Source: Zygnema cylindricum
Lineage: Eukaryota > Streptophyta > Zygnematophyceae > Zygnematales > Zygnemataceae
NCBI GenBank assembly: GCA_037447655.1
Contig: JBBHKE010001289.1
Coordinates: 85,691-149,690, forward strand
Reading direction: 5' to 3'
Length of the DNA: 64,000 nt
The notes beneath the pieces were generated by a model. The model ran no database searches, had not been told where the DNA came from, and was given only the letters and a program-made list of their open reading frames with translations. The position numbers and the translations under genes are program-made. Below, one piece after another: positions 1 through 15,100 of the stretch (position 1 is its first letter; each line of letters begins with the position of its first letter).

Positions 1-39
1 AACTGCTGTGAATAATAACCATAGTGTCATGTGTCTTAC

Positions 40-111
40 AAGTCAATGAGGTACAGGATTTCAACGATGGACGATAGAATGCTTCCACTCAACTGGTTGC
101 CATTTAGCCAA
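40..111 (-). CDS. LRR gene exon 15: LRR13, drifting from consensus
   Basis: The exon is 72 bp, acceptor GGTACAG, donor GTAAGACAC. It encodes WLNGNQLSGSILSSI then VEILYLID. Pro of SIPSS is Leu and the GQLTSL part is changed, but there is no stop. The gene must continue left of the window; this exon still ends in phase 2. Confidence 0.7.
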
Positions 112-3100
112 CTGTACCATCGGCCATTCTCTTACCCCCACCCCAACACCCACCCCAAAAGCCTCACCGTTGGTATGGGTGCAACGTTATTAAAAGTAAA
201 ACAAGTCGAGTAAACTTAAGAAAAGATGCTTTTAAAGGTTTTTTATCCACCATCATATTGACAAAAAACACCATAATTCGGTATGTTTGACTTTCACACA
301 CAATATTGCATTTTTTTCATATCTCAACCTCCCACCACTCTTCCTTGCAAATAGCCACCCCCCTCTTTAACATAACGTCACTCAATTTTTCCAGATTATA
401 AGATTTAATTGAGAATGATAATGTTAACATCAACTTAATAAATCTAAAAAGACGTAAGTCACATATTAAAAATTCTTAAATACGGAATCCCAAATCAGAA
501 AAAAGAAAGAACACATTGAAGAGGCATTCTATCATGTCAAGTTTTTAAACAAAAAATATTTATCAGTCTAATCCCTATTCACATTTTACTTGTCTTTACC
601 TCGGTCTCTTTTTGTCATCCCTTCCTTGCTTTAGCCGATTCAAAAGGTAAGAAAAATAAAAAAAAGAAAGTAATTCACAGAACCACAAAAAAACAAACAC
701 GCCTAACATATGCAACAGAAAAAAAAAATACATTTTTCTCCCACCATATGGCTTTTATTTAGCCTCCAACCCTTTCACTCCCATCCCTTTCATCATGAAA
801 AAACATTTCCCAAGGAACCTAAAAAAATGAAAAAAATCACTTGAAATAGAAAAAAAACTACACAAATGTTAGATATGATCTAACTACAACACTTTGGCTT
901 TCACTCACAATTTTCTACCCAAACTCCAACTTCCTCAATTAAGTCACTTAATTTCCAATATTTATATTGTATTAGTTATAAACAAAGATAGAACAAGTAA
1001 AGTAGTTTTACAAAAAGATTAAATACAATTATAAAAACAAAATAAACTATTAATGATAAAATGTCAAAGATAAATTTATTTTGTTCCTTTTTCCTCATTC
1101 AAACTCTTTTTTAATCTTGATCATTGTACTTTTACTAGTTCATATTTATTATATTGTTATTTTAGACATTACAAAAATCTATTAATATTTATAACAACTT
1201 GTGGTGATTTATCATTTATAATATTTATTAGTTATCACATACTTATTTGAAAACACTTCTCCAAGTAAATATGTCAATCAACCAAATAGTGAAATAATAT
1301 GATTATTTACAATAAGTTCAAAAAAAAAGTTGTCATAAACTATAAGAATTCAGAAATCAATGTTGATGCATGACATAACCAAAGTGTCATGTGTCTTACG
1401 ACTGTTTGAGCAACATCCCCCGATCAATAGAAAATGGAATGCTTCCACTTAATTGGTTGTTATATAAATATCTGTGACCATCCCCAACCCACGAATCCCC
1501 ATCTCCCCCCGTTTCCACCCAAAAAATACTTGTTAGTCAAAATATGTAATATTTTTTTCGTTTTGTTATTCACGAGTTCCTAGTTGATACATCTAGAGGG
1601 TTTTTATCCACCATCATACAACACAAAAGAAAACATGATTTTGACTTGATACTTTATTTTACTTAAAATATTGATGTTTAACGCAAAATACACTATACTG
1701 TGTTTGTTTGCATCTCTTTTATCTCCCCGTTTTTATAGTTTGTCACTCGATTTTTTATAATTTAAATGATTTATTTAGGAAAAATAAAAATATGAGTAAA
1801 AATAAACAATGTACTATTATGTAAACATAAAGAGATATCTCCAATAAAGATAACGAAGAGAAAAGAAAACCTTATTATCATGTTTCAAAACACAAGACAA
1901 ATATCAGTCTTATCGTTTCTTACAAAATATATATATATATATGCATGAGAAGTACATAGACACAAACCTACCTCGCATTTTATACCCCATAGCTGTTATC
2001 CATGGGTTATTCCATTTCAAATGATAAAACAAACATATTAAAACCATTTAAAAAAATAATAAAATCTCAAAGTTTGGAGAAATAAAATGCTCATGCAATG
2101 TTTTCACAACAAATGGATTTTTATCACAAGATCCCGTCCCCTCTTGTCCTTCCACACTAGAAAAAAGAAAGCTGTAAAACCTCTCCCTCTGTTTCCTTCA
2201 CGGTTTTGTGTTTTTTGAGATCTTCCCGGAAAAAAGGGGGGGGGCAAAAGGGGGGGGGCAAAAGGGGGGGTCAAGCAATAAAAATAATAAAAAATAACAA
2301 AATAAGAAAAAAATGTATAAAATTGACAAGAATGGCGTTTCCGAAACATCGCTCTCAAGCACAAAACCCTTTTCACCTCAAAAAAAAAAAAAAAATTACG
2401 TAACCTAACCCCTTCCCCCCCCCCCTCCCGCCCATATCTCACCACTCTTTACCCACCTTAAAATACTACCCGGTCACCTCTATTCTCAAAAACAAAAAAA
2501 CTGATAAAAGACAAAACGTACAAAATAAGCAATTTCCAGATTTTGTACTATAAGAGTTATGCAATTACTCATTTTGCATATTATTGTTATTATTGTTTTG
2601 TAGATGAAACGTATGCCCCCTGCATGTGTTCTCATTTATATATTATAACTTTGTACGTATATTGCCTCAAATTAACGGAAATTTCTCAAATTTCATATAT
2701 CTTAGATTTTTTTTTGTTTTTCTCTTTTTTTTCTGATTTTTCCTGCAACCACTGTAGGGTATGTCAATTGAAAACTATTGTACACACCTGAGAAAATAAA
2801 ACAGACGGGAAAGAAAAAAATGATATTGATAAAGTTATGGTGGCTTTAGAAGGTTTTCATCCTCCCTTTTTCAACCCACTGTTTAACAATGTTTAAACTT
2901 GCTAGTACTTTTTTTTTTTTAAAGGTTTGTTTCTAAATTTTTGGGAAGTTCATGTTCGACCTTTTACTGTCGATTAGGGTAGAAACAATCTACCGCGGCC
3001 TTATAGAATCCTCAATTTCAAATGCAGTTAAAAAAAAAAAATAACAGAAAAAAGCCCAAAATATTTTAAAGGAAAAATTCAAATTGTAAAGGAAAAAACT

Positions 3101-6100
3101 CGGAAATTGCAAAATTCCCTGTTTATACACTACTTTATATTTTTACCCTATCCCCTTCCCCCTTTATCATCACAAAAAGAAAAATCGTCAAAGCCATTTG
3201 AGACAAGAAAAAATTGTGAAAAAATAGAAGGAAAAGTTTGGAATCAGTTGTTTCCACACCGCATCAATTTCAATCACAATCCTCACCACCTCCACCTCAT
3301 CCTCCCCCCACTTCAAGTCCTTTTTTTCTTTTCTCCCATGAAGCCACTTACTACTCTGCGATTAATTTTTTTTTAATAGAAAAATGAGTCAAATAAAAAT
3401 GCATGTTATAACATAATGAAATTACAAATTTTCCGTAAAAAAATCGAAATGCTGGCAATAAAAGTTAAAATCATAAATGAGTATTCTAACGAGTGTTGAA
3501 AATTATTATGATAACTAAAACTCTATTTCAATATTTTTTATTAAAGTTTTTAGGTATGTTTATACACAAGCTATTAAAATTACAATTTATGATTATTATG
3601 TTTTTCCCAAGTTCTCTTACTCTTTTATGATGTTTTTTTATCATAAAATACATTAAAATATATTTTATATATTCATTACGATATAATTTTTTAATTAATA
3701 TTTATTACCACTGATGATTTACACTTGTTTACCACTATTAATTGATTTGTACCATATAGTACATATTACCATTTTGCGTTTTACTTGATAACACTATTAT
3801 GGATAATAAAGTAGTGTCACTAGTAGAAAATATTATACTTCAATTCAAAAGGCCCTCCATCCCATCCCCCCTTCCAACAATAAAAACTATCACTTTTCAT
3901 CCGTGACATAGCCAGAGTGTCGTGTGTCGTACAAGTAATCGAGCTTTATGAGTTGAGAAAAGGAAGATGGAATTCTTCCACTCAATTTGTTGCCAGAAAG
4001 ATCTCTGTAACACCGACCATTCTCCTTCCCCTCCCCCTCCGCCCCAAGGTGTTTGTGAGCTAGTATGGGCTCTAAGACTAGACCAAAAGAAAAAACTCAG
4101 TAAGTATATTTAGCAAACACGAGTGACGATTTTTTCATCGGATGCTCATCTTTCCCCCTCTTGTAATTTGACAAACTGAAAAGGAGAGAAAACACCCTTT
4201 CGAATTTTGAAGCATTTTTCACCAAGTGAAAAAATCAACAAAAAACATACAAATTATAAAACACGAATGTTTGGCTTTCTTAACACCCTTTCCCGACCCC
4301 CCCTCATGCTCGGCTCACACGCATAGAAAACAAAAGATTAAAAGGAAAAAGTAAATGAAATGTAAATTTTCAGTTTTTTTATTGAAAATAAATACTTCAC
4401 AATATTTCTATTTTTTCATATTCGTGCAAGATGTAACCCCCAACCTTGTGTTCCTCCACAACCTCTGACTTCGCTCTCTCTCCCTTTTTTGTCTAATAGG
4501 AGTTAAAAATGGCACAAGGGGTGGGTGGGAGGGAAGTATAAGGCGGAGCTGGCTGAGTGGAAAGCATGCGGGGTAGAGGGTAGAAGTGGTGGGGGGTGGA
4601 GATTAGTGGCTACGCGGGGTGGGAGGGAAGAGGGTAGGACAGCGAGGCAAGTAAAGGGTGAGGGGTCCAGCGTGGGTAGAGGGCAAAGGGAGTGGTGAAA
4701 GATATCGAGTAGGGAAAGGCGCAGGTGGATTTACTTATGAAATATAGTAGAGGGTAAAATGTTATGGGGGGGGGAGAGGGTAGAGGACCACAAGGAAGGC
4801 GAGTGGTGTTCTCCATGGGTTATGGTGTGAGTATGGAGTATCGTTGAAAGAAAGGGGGGTGGTGTGTATGTGTGTGTGTTATGTTTTCTTGGATGGATTC
4901 TAAGCATCTACTTATTTTCTATATAATGGATTTTAGGGATTTTTCATAAAAGGAACTACTTTTGGGATTCAACGGGTGATGTTTGTTTTCTTTTGCACAG
5001 ACGACGGCTTGAAATAGTGCAAATATGGGAAAGGTGACAAGGGGAAGGGAGGTGTTGGAGGGAACTTCTTAAATATTATTATATTCTATAGTACAACTCG
5101 CATATTTTTTCTTATGTGTTGAAATCGTTTTAGGGTTTTTCAAGGTTTTATGTGGATTTTAAAGGATTCTTAGGGTTTTTTGGGGTTTTGTTGAAGTGTC
5201 CGTTGTGATCATCAAATGTTATCATTAACGAGAGAAAAAAAAAGAAATTTTACTCGCAAACATGTTAATTATTTTTTCAATCTGTTTGTTACTTTTTATC
5301 TTTTTATTTCTTTTGAGTTTGAGATAAGATGGGTTTCAATTTCAAACGTGTCATTGTTTCTATTCAAAAATGAAAAAAAAAACTTCGTAACGAAATTTAT
5401 GGAAATTTCATGGTCGATTCTCTAGTCGAAGTTAGGTTTAAAAACATTTACCCATCCTATAAGTTGTTCTGTTTCAAATTTTGAAAAACTTTAAATTTTT
5501 AAAATCCGGAAAAAAATTGAAAGAAGATTGAAATTCGCAAATCCAATAAACATCGAAATATGCAAAATTTCACAACACATTACATTTGCTATGATTACCC
5601 CTCTCGGCTAGCGCTCGCCCCTAGTTTAACGTCTCAAAATAAAATCCATCGAAACCATTTGAAAAGGTAAATATACTTTGAAAAACATTAAAGATTTATG
5701 CACCACATTGCTTTTACACCACATCAATTTCATTCACAATCCTCTCTAATACATTTATTATTTTGTAATTTTGATAAAATCTAGCAATATGTTTGTTCTA
5801 ATGATTTTTGTGTTATACAGCATTACTTATGATTAATTCCTATTTATTTTTTAGTATTTTATTGTAAATATTGTATGTTTACTTATTATTAATGATAATG
5901 AAGTATCATTAATATTACTAATATAAAACACTTTTTTGATCACGATCCCCTCCATTCTTCTTTCCGCCATCCTCCACCACTAACCACAACCATTCAGAAT
6001 ACACTTTTGATATGTAACGTAACCATAGTGTCACGTGTCTTACAGCCATGTGAGGGATTTCATTTCACCAATGGACGATGGAATGCTTCCACTAAATGTG

Positions 6101-9100
6101 TTGTTAAACATCCATCTGTGACGCCGAGCAATTGAAGTAGACCAATTTCCACAGGAGTGCCCCCAAGTTAGCATTGGCGACAAGGTTACACAAGAAAAAA
6201 AATATTCAATAAGAATATTTAGGAAGTACATGAGAAAATATTGTATCAAACACCCATTTTGTAAATGTTAACAGCAATAGGTTTGTTAGTGGTTCTGAAA
6301 CCCTCTCTTACTAAACACTGAATATGGATAACCTAAAATAATAAAAAAAAAACGAATTCGCAATGGAAAAAAACCCAAAATTGCAAAATGCCATGTTTTT
6401 ACAGTACATGACATTTTCCCCTATCCTTCTTCCCTTTCATTGTCACAAAAGAAAAACCATCAAAGCCATTTGAAAATAGAAAAATTGTAAAAAAATTGAA
6501 GAAAGACTTTGGAATCCGATAATTTTACATTGCATCAATTTCAATCGCAATCCTCTCCATCTCCAGCCCACCATCCCGCCACTTGAAGTCCTCTTTTTTT
6601 TCCCTCACCAAGTCACTCAGTATTCTATGATTGAATTTCTTTCAGTAAAAAAATGAGTAAAATGAAATACATGTTATAACATAAGAAAAAAACAAATTTT
6701 CCACAAAATAAAAATCTGAAATATTGAATTGAAAAAACAGCATAAAGAAAGTGTATTATGAACGAGTGTGGAAAATTATTATAACAATCATAATTCATTT
6801 TAAACAAATATATACATATTTTAATATGTTTTTATACAGGCTATCATTATTATAATCAATTAATACTATATTTTTTCTCAAGTTCTCTCACCCTTTACTC
6901 AGGCTTTATTATGATGGAATATATTAAAATATATTTTACATATTTGTTAAGAATATGAATTGTTAGTTCATATTTATTACCATTTATGATTATTTACACT
7001 TGTTTACCACTGTAAATTTTTATACAACTTATGATCATTTTTGTATATTTACTTGATAACACTATTGTTGATTATAAACTATTGTTACTAGCAATAAATA
7101 TTATATTTTAATCCACGATTCCCTATTTCCCATCGCCCCATTCACCTCCAAAAACTATCACTTTTGATCCGTGCCATAGCCAAAGATACACGCGTCTTAC
7201 AAGTGTGGGAGGGATGTCAGTTGACCGATGGACGATGGAATTCTGCCACTCAATTTGTTGCTAGAAAGATCTCTGTGACACATGGCATTCGCAGCAGACA
7301 AATTCCCACCAGATTGCAACCAAGTTAGCATTGGCTAATAAGTCACAAACGAAAAAAAATATTTTGATCCGTGACATAGGCAAAGTGTCATGTGCCTTAC
7401 AATTCTCGGAGGGATTTCATTTGACCAATGGAACATGAAATTTTTCCACTCAATTGGTTGCTCGAAAGATGTCTGTAACACCGTCCATTTTCCTTCCCCT
7501 CTCCCCCCACCCCAAGGTGTCTGCCACTAAGTATGGACTCCAAGGCTATACACCAAAAAGAAAAAACTCAGTAAGAATATTTAGCAAGCATAAATGTCGA
7601 TTTTTTTATCAAATACCCATCATCCACCTTTTTTTATTCGACAAACTGAAAAGGAAAGAAAACACAAAACAACAAAAAACATACAAATTACAAAAGAATG
7701 ATGTTCCGCTCCCTTAACACCACCCTCCTCCCCCGCCCCCCCCCCTCCTCGGCTCACAAACATAAAAACAAAAGATTAGAAGGAAAAAAAAATGACATGT
7801 AAATTTTTAGTTTCTTTAATTGTAATTAAATACTTTACAACATTTTTATTCTTTTATTTTCGTGCATGAGATGTATGCCCCCACCTTGTGTTCTGCCATA
7901 ACCTTTGACTTCACCCTCCCCCCTTTTTTTGTCAAATGGGAGTTAAGTATGGCACAAGGGGCGGGTGGGAGGGAAGTATACAGGTTGACTGGCTGAGTGG
8001 AAGGCAGGCGAGGTAGGGTAGGGCAGAGAAGAGGGTAGAGGGCGAGGGGGCCTAGCGGGTAAAAGGCAAAAGGACCAGCAGAGGATATCGGGTAGGGAAA
8101 GGGCTAGGTGGAAGTAATCATGAAATATGGTGGAGGGTAAAGTGTAAAAGGGGGGTAGGGGGTAGAGGACCACAAGGAAGGCGGGTGGTGTTTTACATGG
8201 GCTGTGGTGTGAGTAAAGGCTGTAATTGGGGGAAAGGTGGGTTGTGTGTTTATGTGTTTGTCCGTTTTAATTTTTTGGAGTGGTTGTAAACATCCACTTA
8301 ATTTCTATATAATGGATTTTAAGGATCTTAGAGAAAAAAACACCATTTTAGGGAATCAACGGGTGATTTTTTTTCTCTTTTGCTCCACCGAAGACTTAAA
8401 TAGTGTGGATGTGGGAAAAGGCCGCAAGAGAGGGGGTGTTGAGAGGAACTTTGTGAAGATTATTATATAATTTTATTTTACAACCAACCGTAATTTTTAT
8501 TTGTTGAAACCATTTTAGGCTTTTTGTGGGCATTTTATGGATTTTTAGTATTTTTTGGAGTTTTTTTAAAAAGTTCGTGTGACCTTAAAATGACAAAATT
8601 AACGAGAGAAAATAAGAAAATAAGTCTACTTTCAAACTTGTTAGTTTCTACTTCAATTTTTCAATAAACCATTTCTTTGTTTTTTTATTGTGAGTTAAGA
8701 TGGGTTTCAATTTCTAGCGTGTAAATTTTTATTCAAAAAGAATAAAAAATATCCTAACGAAATATATGGAAGTATGGTCGGTTCTTCGGCCAAAATTAGG
8801 TTTAAAAACATTTGCCCACCCATAGGTTGTTCCGTTTCAAAGTTTAAAGATTTTATTTTTGTAAAATCCGCAAAACAAGTTAGAATAAAATTGAAAATTC
8901 GCAAAAAAAATAAACACCGAAAAATGTAAAATTTCACACCACATAACATTTTCTATGGTTACTCCTCCCGAATCTCTCACTTCCCACCCCCCAATTTCAT
9001 TTCACAAAAAAAAATCCATCGGAAATATTCAAAAAATTAAATAAATGTCGAAAAACATTAAAAGATTATATACCACATTGCTTACACCACATCAACTTCA

Positions 9101-12100
9101 TTCATAATTCTCTTTTATATATTTTTTCTTTATTTTTTTTATAAAATTTAAAATACATATTTGTTCGAATTATTTTTTTTGTTATAACATTTTTCTATCA
9201 TTAATTCCTGTTTACTGTTTAGTATTTTATTGTAAATTTTGTTTGTTTACTTATGATTAATGGTTATGATATATCATTAATATTACCAATATATAACGTT
9301 TTTTTGTTCAAGATCCCCTCTTTTCTTCTTTCCTCCATCCTCCACCCACCACAACCATTTAGAGTACAAGTTTGATCCTTGACATAACCATAGTGCCACG
9401 TGTCTTACAAGATTTGGAGGCGTGTGAGTTGACCGATGGACGATGGAATGCTTCCATTCAACTGGTTGTCATTTAGATCTCTGTGACACCGTCACAGGGC
9501 AGTTGCAACAGACCAATCCCCACCGAGTGCCGCCAAGTTATCATTGGCTAAAAGGTTACAAACGAAAAAAATATATTCAATGAAAAAATTAAGTAAGTAC
9601 ATGTAAAAATATTCTATCAAACACCCATTTTATAGGTTTTACCAAAATAAAGTTTGTTAATGGTTTTGAACCCCTCCCGTTAGAAACATTGAAAATGGAT
9701 TTTACACCCGTTCAAAGGTTAGAGATTTTTTCCCTAAAAAGTGGAAAAAATCAAGACAAGACAAAAAATACATAACCTAAACCCTTCCCCCTCTTTTCCC
9801 ACCTATATCTCACCACTGTTTAACCTCCGTACAAACCTTACTTCATAGCCTCTATTCTTATAAACAAAAAAAATGAAGAAAAAGGTACATTACAAGCAAT
9901 TTCCGGATTTTGTTCTGTAATAGTTATGCAATTACTCATTTTTTATATTTTTGTTTTGTGGATAAAATGTGTACCGTTTTCTAATGTTCTAATTCACATT
10001 TTTTTCTCCAATTCTTTTTAGAAGCTGTACATATATTGCCCCGAAATTCACCTATATTTTTCAAATTTCACTATTCTTGGATTTTTTTTGTTTTTCTTTT
10101 TTTTTTTCCGGGTTTTCCAACATCCACTGTAGTGTAATTCTAGAAAGTGACTATGTACATATACCGAACAAAAGAAATACCGACGGGAAAAAAACATTTG
10201 ATATTGATAAAGCTATGGTGAATTTCGAAGGTTTTCATCCTCCCTTTTCCTCCCCGTTGGTTAACAATGTTTAAACTTCATAGTAGTTTTTTTTCTTTTT
10301 TTTTAAAAGGCTCGTTTCCTAATTTATAGGATTTTCATGTTCTATCTTTTATTCTCAATTTGGCTTAGAACAATTTACCGCGGCATTATAGGACATTCCA
10401 TTTCAATTAGAATAATACAAATAGAAAAACAAAAAAACCCCAAAATAACATTAAAAAAAAGTTCAAATTAGTAAAAGAAAAAACCACGAAATTGCAAAAT
10501 GCCATGACTTTACATTACATGACATCTGTCCCCTACCCCTTTCCTCCTTTCTCAATACAAAAAGAAAATCATCAAAGCCAATTGAAAAAACAAAAAAAAA
10601 TAGAAGGAATTTGTGAATGCGTTGTTTCTACACCTCATCAATTTCAATCACAATCCTCTCCACCTCCACCCCACCCTTCCCCTACTTCTAAGTACTCATT
10701 TTTTTTTCCCTCACCAAAGCCACTTACTATTCTATGATTGAATTTCTTTCAATAGAAAAATGAGTCAAATACGAATGCATGTTATAACTTAAAAAAAATC
10801 GTTCCACAATTTTTTTTATTATTTTGATAGTTAGAAATAAAATAATGAAAGAGTATTATTAACGTGTGGAGAATTCTTGTGATAATCATAAATATTTTTG
10901 AATTTACATACCTATTGCTTTGTATATATTTATATACAGACTACTATTATTTATACCATAATTCTCTCAAGTTTTCTCACCCTAAAATGATGTATATTAT
11001 CATGGAATATAATAAAAACATTTTACACATTCGCTGAAAATGTAAATTGTTAGTTCATATTTATAGCCATTTATGATTATTTAGACTTGTTTACCACTGT
11101 AAATTTTTATGCACTGTTCAGTACTTATGATCATTTTTGTATATTTACTTGATAACACTATCATTGATTATAAACAACTTTGACTAGTAATAAATATTAT
11201 ATTTCGATTCACGATTCCCTATGTCCCATCCCCCCATCCACCTCCAAAAACTATCATTTTTGATCCGTGACATAGGCAAAGTGTCATGTGTCTTACATGT
11301 AAAAGAGGGATGTGCATTGACCGATGGACGATGGAATTCTGCCACTCAATTTGTTGGTAGAAAGATCTCTGTGACACATGGCATTCGCAGCAAAAAAATT
11401 CCCACCCGATTGCAACCAAGTTAGCATTGGCTAATAAGTCATAAACGAAAAAATATATTGTGATCTGTAACATAGGCAAACTATCATGTGCCTTACAAGT
11501 ATCGGAGGGATTTTATTTGACCAATAGAACTTGGAATTACTCCACTCAATTGGTTGCTCGAAAGACCTCTGTAACACCGTCCCCCACCCCAAGGTGTCTG
11601 CCACTTAGTATGGACTCCAAGGCTATACACCAAAAAGAAAATACTCATTAAGAATATTTAGCAAGCAAAATTGTCAATTTTTTTATCAAATACTCATCTT
11701 CCCCCTTATGTTTATTTGACAAACTGAAAAGGAGAGAAAACATCCTTTCGAGTATTGAAGCATTTGTCACACCTCCCACCCCCGATTAAATTTCACATAA
11801 AAAAAATCCATCGAAACCATTAAAAAAAGTAAATAAACATTGAAAACATTAAAAGATTATTTACCACATTGCTTTTACACAAAATCAATTTCATTCACAA
11901 TCCTCTGTTATATATTTTTTCTTTATTTTTTTATAAAACTTAAATATATTTTTGTTCTAGTGATTTTTTTGTTATAATATTTTCCTATCATTAATTCACT
12001 ATTTAGTATTGTATTGTAAATTTTGTATGTTTACTTTTCATTAATGATTATGATGTATCATTAATATTACTAATATATAGCGTTCTTTTTTCACGATCCC

Positions 12101-15100
12101 CTCCTTTGCGCCATCCTTCTCCACCCACCACAACCATTTAGAGTACAATTTTGATGCACCAATAACCATAGTGCCACGTGTCTTACAAGATTTGGAGGGA
12201 CGTCATTTGACCGATGGACGATGGAATGCTTCCACTCAACTGGTTTTCTTCTAGGTGTCTGTAACACCAAGCATTTGCAACAGACCAATTCCCACCCGAG
12301 TGCCATCAAGTTAGCATTGTCTAAAAGATTACAAACGAAAAAAAACATTCAATAAGAAAATTATTAAGTAAAAGTGAAAACATTTTATCAAAAACCCATT
12401 TTTAGGTTTTAACAACAATAGGTTTGTTAACTTAGAAACCCTCTTTTTCGAAACTCTGAAAGTGGATTTTACACCCGTTCAAAGGTTGGCACATTTTTTT
12501 TCCTTAAAAGTGGAAAAAAGAACAAACAAGACACAAAGTACTTAACCTTACCCTTTTTTCCCCCCTCCCGCCTATATCTCACCATTCTTTGGCCTCCCTA
12601 CGACCCTTTCCCTGTTACCTCTATTCTCACAAACAAAATAAATTATGAAAAACGAAAAACGTAGAGAACATGCAATTTCTGGATTTTTTTCTGTAATAGT
12701 TATGCAATTACTCATTTTTTATTTTTTTTGTGCGTGAGATGTATGCCGTTTGCTAATGTTCTAATTCACATTTTCTTCTCCAATTTTTTTGAAGAAGCTG
12801 TACATTATTGCCCCAAAATTCATCTAAATTTTTCAAATTTCATTATCCTTGGCTTTTTATTTTTTTCTCTTTTTTTTCTGAGTTTTCCAAAATCCACTTT
12901 AGATTCTTTTTGAAAAATAACCATATATAATATATATATATGTGTGTGTACCGAACAAAAGAAATACCGACGGGGAAAAAAAAATTGAAATTGATAAAGT
13001 TACGGTGCCCTTTAGAAGGTTTTCATCCTCCCTTTCCCCCTCACTGGTTAACAATGTTTAAACTTGCTAGTAGTTTTTTTTTTTTTTTTAAGTTAGGTCG
13101 TTTCCTAATTTACAAGATTGCTATTTTCGGTCTTTTATTCTCAATTTGGCTTGGAACAATTTACCGCGGCCTTATAGGTCATTTCATTTCAAATAGAATA
13201 AAATAAAAAAAAACAAAAAATAACCCCAAAGTAATTTAAAGGAAAAATTTTAATTAGTAAAAGAAAAAACAACGAAATTGCAAAATGCCATGACTTCACA
13301 CTACATGACATCTATCCCTTATCCCTTTCCCTTTTTATCATCACAAAAAAACCATATGAAAAAACAAAAAAATTATAAAAAAGTAGAAAGAAAACTGTGG
13401 AATGCGTTGTTTCTACACCGCATCAATTTCAATCACAATCCTTCCACCTCCACCCCACCCTTCCCCCACTTCTAAGTCCTCGTTTTTCTTTTCCCTCACC
13501 AAAGCCACTTACTATTCTATGATTGAATTTCTTTCAATAGAAAAATAAATATGCATAAAAATACAAATTTTCCCCAATTTTTTTTTTGAAATATTGAGAC
13601 TAAGACATAAAATTATGAAAGAGTATTATTAACTAGTGTGGAGAAATATTATGAAAATCATAATAACTTTTTATTATATATATGTTTTTTTTTAAATATG
13701 TTTATCTACAGGCTATTATTATAATAATTATTTAATACCATATTTTTTCTCAAATTCTCCCACCGTTTTATGATGTTTTATTATTATGAAGTATATCGAA
13801 ATACATTTTTAATGTTTGTTAATAATGTAATGTTCATTCAAATTTATTATCATTTATGATTGTTTACCCTTGTTTACCACTACAAACTGCTATGTACTGC
13901 TGAATACTTAATTACCATTTTTTGTATATTTACTTGATAACACTATTATTGATTAAAAAGAGTTTTTTAATAGTAAAACATGTTATTTTTTAATTCAATA
14001 TGTTATATTTCCCATCCCCTCTTCCACCACCAAAAACTATCACTTTTGATCTGTGACATAGCCAAAGTGTCATGTGCCTTACAAATTTTGGAGGGATTTC
14101 ATTTGACCAATAGAACGTGGAATTTTTCCACTCAATTGGTTGTTCGAAAGACCTCTGTAACACCGTCAATTTTTATTCCACTCTCCCCCCACCCCGAAGC
14201 TATCTTCCACTTAGTATGGACTCCAAGGATATACACCAAAAAGAAAACACTCAGTAAGAATATCTAGTAAGTATAACTGACGATTTTATCAAACACCCAT
14301 TTTCCCCCCTTTCTTAATTGACAAACTGAAAAGGAGAGAAAACACCCTTTCGAGTATTGATTCACCAAGTGGAAAAAGCAACCAAAAACATACAAATTAC
14401 AAAATAACGATAATCCGCTCCCCCAACATCATCCCCTTCCCCGCCCCCATCCTCTTACTCGGCTCACATGCATAAAAAAAAAATTAGAAGGAAAAAGAAA
14501 ATGAAATGTACATTTTTATTTTATTTAATTGTAATGAAATACTTCACAACATTTTTATTCGTTTATTTTCTTGCATGAGATGTATGCCCCCAACTTGTGT
14601 TCTGCCATAAACTTTGACTTCGCCCTCCCTTTCTTTTTTGTCCAATGGGAGTTGAAAATGGCACAAGGGGCGGGTGGGAGGGAAGTATATAGCGGGACTG
14701 GCAGAGTGGAATGCAGGCGGGGTAGAGGGTACAGGGTAGAGGGTAGAGGGTAGGGGTGGGTGAAAGGTTGAAGTGGCAAAGGGTGGAGAGTAATGGCTAC
14801 GTGGGGTTGGAGGGTAGAGGGTAGGGCAGAGAAGAGGGTAGAGAGCGAGGGGGCCTAGCGGGTAAAAGTCAAAGGGGCTAGTGGAGGATATAGGGAAAGG
14901 GCTAGGTGAAAGTAATTATGAAATATGGTGGAGGGTAAAAAGGGGGTAGGGGGTAGAGGACCACAAGGAAGGCGGGTGGTGTTTTTCATGGGCTGTGGTG
15001 TGAGTAAAGACTGAAATTGGGGGAAAGGTTGGCTGTGTGTTTATGTGTTTGTCCGTTTTAATTTTTTGGAGTGATTGTAAATATCCACTTACTTTTTATG

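Noticed and set aside
6130-12340. Conserved stretch just upstream of some LRR exons (e.g. 12270-12330) as an additional coding exon
   Set aside because: It is shared between copies, but copies contain stops in the candidate frames and no consistent acceptor/donor pair; similarity is explained by duplicated intron ends.
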